Source: Acanthosoma haemorrhoidale | Lineage: Eukaryota; Arthropoda; Insecta; Hemiptera; Acanthosomatidae | Direction of reading: 5' to 3' | DNA: 64,000 nt | Assembly (NCBI GenBank): GCA_930367205.1 | Contig: OV884014.1 | Span: 113,813,153-113,877,152 of the forward strand | Part shown: one piece after another, positions 59,980 through 64,000 of the stretch | How positions within the stretch are numbered: the stretch's first letter is position 1 | Layout: each line of letters opens with the position of its first letter | The notes under the pieces: model-generated | What the model saw: the letters and a program-made list of their open reading frames with translations, nothing else | What the model was told of the DNA's origin: nothing | Database searches by the model: none | Made by a program: the position numbers and the translations under genes

Positions 59980-60056
59980 TCGACCGAAGAAAGCGCCCCT
60001 CCTACCTCCCCGATAAAAGGGAGAAAGAACAGAGGTTAATGGCAACATTCGAAAAG
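59980..60056 (+). CDS. candidate 77 bp exon on the plus strand
   Basis: A very good acceptor (AATATTTTTTTATATTGCAG) precedes position 59980, and AAAAG followed by GTAATT gives a usable but weak donor after position 60056. Two bases complete a previous codon; then 25 codons run without a stop and include KRPSYLPDKREKEQRLMATF, strongly charged and protein-like. The other two frames contain stops. No partner exon was found on this strand, and the family is not recognised. It could belong to a separate plus-strand gene or to a mobile-element ORF. The minus-strand open frame over the same place (59854-60267) is probably its shadow. Confidence 0.3.
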
Positions 60057-60134
60057 GTAATTTAAAAGAAACGGGTGCAATGGGTAGTTGGCGTGAGGCA
60101 GAAGAATAAAAGCGAGCTTTGATGGTGGAGGTGG

Positions 60135-60228
60135 AGAAAGAATGGGTGGAAACCATGTATAGTCTGGTGTTGGTTGGGGGTAGAAAGAATGGGTGGAAAC
60201 CATGTATAGTCTGGTGTTGGTTGGGGGC
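60135..60228 (+). repeat. 47 bp tandem duplication
   Basis: AGAAAGAATGGGTGGAAACC and the following 27 bp occur at 60135-60181 and again at 60182-60228 with almost no change. Confidence 0.95.
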
Positions 60229-60229
60229 A

Positions 60230-61185
60230 GATTGGGTTAGTGCCTGTAACTGGATAATGGAATACATATTGCAATAAACGATATAAATCTATAAAAAATC
60301 AATGCAGTCGATAAAATATTCCCATTAGTCGTAGTATTCGCTAAAATAACAAAATTTTAACTTCTAACTGCCTGTAATAGTACTCGTAATACTAGTAAGT
60401 AATAGTTGTTGTATTATTTATAATAGAAAAATAGTTATTATACTCCATAAATTAACTAATAATAAGTTTTTAAATGTGAAGTGCCTTGCCCTCATTTTAG
60501 TAATATTAACATTAATTGTTTAATGGTAAGCTATTTATTTATTTTATAACTGTTGATCCTACATACACTTTATGGACGGATTTAGCATTTAGAGGTCTTA
60601 ATCATCATTCCAACTCAGCAGGTATAGTATATTTACTTTTAATTTGATAATTTGGTTTGACTCGTCCACAGAAGGTTCTTAATAAATAAATAAAGATAAA
60701 TCTACCACAAGTGAAGAGTTTGGTACCCATATAGCTGGTATGTGGTTGCAGATAACCCATCTAGAGCAGATCTCACTCCTACCTTCTTTTTAATCTGCGG
60801 GCGAAGTATGCCCATAGCCAGGCTAGGAATGTGTGAGTGTGCCTATGTAGTCTGCTATGTCCGTGTATTATTGACAGTGTAGTCCGTATAATTTCAGTAT
60901 TTTTCCCAGATCGAGTCCTTAGGTCCATATAGGTTTATGGTATAGAATAATTAAATTTTGACACTTTTATATATTTTTAATTTTGGCAGAATATTCATTC
61001 ACCAATCGATCATTTCATCAATAGTAAGCATTCTTTTATCAGGCGTTTCTTAACAGGAGAGAGAAATGTAAAATTTTGTACCATTGATTTAGATTTTGGA
61101 AAATTACCTCTCAATTTTTTCCTGTTTTTATTTTATGTTTCCTCAGATCTGCCTGTTCCCTCCTAATTTGTTGCGTTTCTTAGTC
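60230..61185. other. AT-rich spacer
   Basis: A GC-richer stretch at 60720-60900 is unclassified. No gene was found. Confidence 0.4.
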
Positions 61186-61189
61186 ATTC

Positions 61190-61945
61190 TTCGTATCGGG
61201 TCGTCACGAGGGAGGTGCCTAGTTACCCTAGCCCTGGTGACGAAGTGAGGGTTGATTAGGCTATGACCTGGACAATCGTTTCATGACGGTCTTACTATCT
61301 GACTCCATATTTGATAGGTATGTGCCCCGACAGTGCACTATGTTCAGGAGAAGAGGTATAGGGTATGTAGAGTAGGTAGTTTGAGTGGTCTTGGAATGTC
61401 CACGAATTCATACTCGGTATCTGAGGGTAGGCGAAATCCTGAATACTGAATCGCTGTGGGGAACACTGCTTGGTAAGCTTGCAAGGCAACGACAACTGTT
61501 GTCCATTAGGAAGAGGTCTCTCCCAAGGAGGTGCTAGATTTAGTGAGACGAAGGCAGAGATTCCCACTAGGAAGGTGTGGGGTCTGACAACGCCGGACTA
61601 AAACAAAACGAGGTTAGGAAGAGAGATGCAGAGGTTTTCATAAATGAGTAGGTCAAGGCTTGAAACATCAGTGCACCCGCAAGTCAGGCCAAACCCAGCT
61701 GACTTCGTAAGTAGCCAATCATATCAGGTTTTATTGTACCCAATGACAGCTCAGTATGAGGTGGCCCTTAGTTCTTGGCAACCCTAGGCCTGGCCTGGTC
61801 TGGGTCACTTTACAACCTGCTGTGTGTATTGTTTACAACATTTACAATGATTTATGGTTTGGTAATGTTCTTTACATTTGTTTAAATTAATTTACAATAT
61901 ATATACAATAGGGTCATTTTTTTTATGTAGTTATTGGTCGCTACA
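61190..61945 (-). mobile_element. LTR-family repeat, copy 4 (minus orientation)
   Basis: On minus it starts TGTAGCGACC at 61945 and shows the CCCTATTGTATATATATTG block. It also carries the TAGTCCGGCGTTGTCAGACC block and the GTCGGGGCACATACCTATCA plus ATGGAGTCAGATAG signature, ending near 61190. It is the best-preserved of the longer copies. The frame at 61295-61567 is a shadow. I did not find a clean target-site duplication. Confidence 0.75.
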
Positions 61946-62640
61946 ATTCGTATCTTTTGGTACAATTGGCGCGTTATTGTAATTGTAATATACTCATCAT
62001 TATGTTACTATTATATTATTATGATTAGCATCATAACCAGAAAATGTGATGTACATATGAGAAAATGGTATGTTTAACATGAAGGCAGAGGACATCTTGA
62101 TATCTTTCAGTTTGAGGCTAAATTTGAATATATTTTTGCTGGGAATGGTTCTGTATAATGCCCTAATGTAGTCGTGGAGGTGGGAATGTCAAGGCAGTGT
62201 AAAGAGTGTCATCAAGCAGCTTCCGATTGAAAAATCTATAATCTATATAATCTGTATAATCTAGGCGTTAAGATCATAGAACTATTTAAATTTTTGTCAT
62301 TACCTACCTCCATATGAGAGGTACATTCGATATAAAAAATTTACAAATGAAGGCATTCATTTTCTTTGTTTTAACTGTTGAAGTTACAAGTGTTTACATT
62401 TTAAAAAAGTTTAAGAATATGATCTGAGAATATTTAAATTGTTACTTAGGAGGACTGAGAAGATAACAAAAAAAACAAACTTTAATTTGCAACTTAACTT
62501 AAAACTTGAAAGAAAAAAAAATCTGAAAATACTCCTTCCCAAGAGTAAGTGCTCTAAAATGGTTTTAAACTGGTTATAAATACAAAAGTGACTCTATGAA
62601 ACACTTTTACTAAACTGAGTAAGAAATGGAATTAACCCTT
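61946..62640. other. AT-rich spacer
   Basis: Nothing recognised. Confidence 0.45.
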
Positions 62641-62779
62641 GATGGATAAGTAAAGCTGAAAGAAAAAGAGAGCGGGGGTGGCGCACTTGTACAGACGTTC
62701 TTCAACCTCACTCACCCCCCTCCCTTCTAGCAATTTTAATTTAGTTAGCTGTGCCCTTAATGGCAACTGTTCATGGCCT

Positions 62780-62795
62780 AATTCCCGCCAAAACG
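62780..62795 (+). promoter_or_regulatory. possible E2F/DP-type site
   Basis: TTCCCGCCAAAA (62782-62793) matches the known E2F consensus exactly. It lies in a GC-richer, non-coding patch (62640-63110). Function is unproven; a single 12 bp match can occur by chance. Confidence 0.25.
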
Positions 62796-62940
62796 GCCCT
62801 AATCCAGCCAAGACAAAATTTTATTCGGTTTAGTGAAAGAATTAACAAGGGGGGGGGTACTATCCGCGAAAAGCCTGCCCTTCCATCAAATTCATTACCG
62901 GCTTAAGGGCGGGGAAAAATAGAGAGCAAGGGAGAGAGAA

Positions 62941-62943
62941 AAG

Positions 62944-62980
<37 letters not shown>

Positions 62981-62995
62981 GGGTAGAGAGTGAGC
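62941..62995 (+). repeat. AG dinucleotide microsatellite
   Basis: GCAGAGAGAGAG... continues with only minor interruptions (GGGAGAGAGGGG at the end). Confidence 0.9.
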
Positions 62996-63437
62996 GGGGA
63001 AATAATGTAAGGGCTGAAGTATCATTTTTAATGGAGAGTGGGGAAAGGATTAGTGCACATTCGCTTAGCCCTTGCCTCAACTTCGGGGCTTGTTTGTTTT
63101 AAAAAGTTCTCTCAAACTCCAAGGTTATATTTTACATTTTAAAAATGTAAAAAAGTTACGATGGGGAGGAAGCAGTTATTTGTTCATAACGTTAGAGTAG
63201 CTTTGTTAATAATGTGTGTTTAGTGGAAAATAAAAGTATTTATAATTTAGTAGCGTACAGTTCATAAAATGTGATGTTTCCCATTACAAGAACATTAGTT
63301 TAACGTGTTAAAGAAAATTTTTATAGTGTATATCACCGTTGATCTATAAAATATCTCAAAAAAGCTTTATTTACTTTTGCATTACCAATTGACGTTTTGC
63401 TTGATCATAAGTTTTATAACGCTAAGATAATGCTAAG
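62996..63437. other. AT-rich spacer
   Basis: Nothing recognised. Confidence 0.4.
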
Positions 63438-63556
63438 AACAGGTAGAATGGGCTTGTGCAGGACTGTATACCAGGCTCAAGACTTCATCGAAGACACTGA
63501 TGGTTCCTGTTATTTTTAAGTAAGCAGCCGCATCCCTCCAAGACCTCCCTACTTTT
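63438..63556 (+). repeat. interspersed repeat, second copy of 3755-3880
   Basis: It shares GGGCTTG, AGGACTGTATACC and ACTGATGGTTCCTGTTA plus the following ATTTTTAAGTAAG with the copy beside the Gypsy relic. Confidence 0.7.
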
Positions 63557-64000
63557 AGGTTTATGTGGCTTCATTTTTATGTATATGTATTTCCTTTATT
63601 GTAGCAGTAAATTTAGCCTAAACATTGTTATAGATTAAGCTCTTCTCACTTTATGGACACACATGAAAATTATTTTGAGAATATCTGTTTTAAGAACTAC
63701 TTACTCAACTAAGACTCTTAGGGAGAAGCATATTGGAAAGACACACAAGACCTATGCCAACTCATAGCAATCGGCCTTTTCTATTAACATTTACTTGAAA
63801 AATATTTACTTTAGCAAAAACTAGGCTCAAAATAAATGATAAAATTACTTCACCTTGGGTATTTTAGTATTTCACAAACATATTATTTGTATATGTAGAA
63901 ATTAGTCCACCACGAGTGTCATCAACACTTTCGAATCTTGTTAACGACAGTTGCAGCGCGCAAGTCTCCCACATTGACGACCTTCCCCCTATCACTTCTT
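63557..64000. other. window end, possible minus-strand coding edge
   Basis: The last 70 bases are open on minus, reading RGKVVNVGDLRAATVVNKIR. That is too short to call; it may be an exon or an element edge cut by the window. Confidence 0.2.

Noticed and set aside
60062..60274. Proline/histidine-rich minus-strand ORFs
   Set aside because: They are produced by the 47 bp tandem duplication and overlap the more convincing plus-strand exon candidate.
61295..61567. 90-codon minus-strand ORF as a protein
   Set aside because: It falls inside the LTR-family repeat and is not open in the other copies.

Overview
This 64 kb window is AT-rich, gene-poor metazoan nuclear DNA, most likely from an insect. 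I base that on jockey-type non-LTR retrotransposon tails, a mariner transposase relic, Gypsy-type LTR debris, tRNA-headed SINEs and GT-AG exons separated by kilobases of repeat-filled sequence. There is no bacterial-style coding, no operon, no CRISPR array and no complete protein-coding gene. Nearly all open frames of 60-130 codons are chance frames or lie inside repeats. The species cannot be named from the sequence.

Host gene content: the best-supported host coding sequence is on the minus strand. A 197 bp exon (40791-40987) encodes the C-terminal half of a CUB domain. About 16.6 kb downstream in transcription lies a 51 bp microexon (24168-24218) with good splice sites. It joins in frame and preserves phase, so it behaves like a symmetric cassette exon. 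A 177 bp segment at 43190-43366 (minus) is phase-compatible as an upstream exon but weak. A 77 bp plus-strand segment (59980-60056) is an independent exon candidate. Much of the window is therefore probably intron of the CUB gene.

Mobile DNA: one jockey-like LINE family (family A here) has 13 copies or fragments, all 5'-truncated. Further jockey-type families (B, C and the 26.6 kb element), an unclassified poly(A)-ended family (D) and CR1-like relics are also present. An LTR family (TG...CA ends) has four copies, one of them a solo LTR with a 5 bp target-site duplication. A Gypsy integrase/pol tail, a dead mariner and several SINE heads complete the set.

Structural DNA: three long foldback (inverted-repeat) elements stand out, at about 4.78-8.23 kb, 29.67-32.62 kb and 49.26-50.18 kb, with two smaller hairpins at 11.96-12.41 kb and 24.38-24.62 kb. 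The first foldback has been invaded by a LINE in one arm and a solo LTR in the other, and each arm preserves the empty site of the other's insertion. The second contains a 339 bp tandem array. Other arrays are a 36 bp repeat (5.1 kb), a 57 bp repeat in a SINE (2.5 kb), a 95/102 bp minisatellite with a palindromic core (38.75-39.66 kb) and a 68 bp repeat (41.84-42.11 kb). The 24.4 kb hairpin lies about 160 nt upstream of the microexon's 3' splice site in the transcript, the arrangement most worth functional follow-up.
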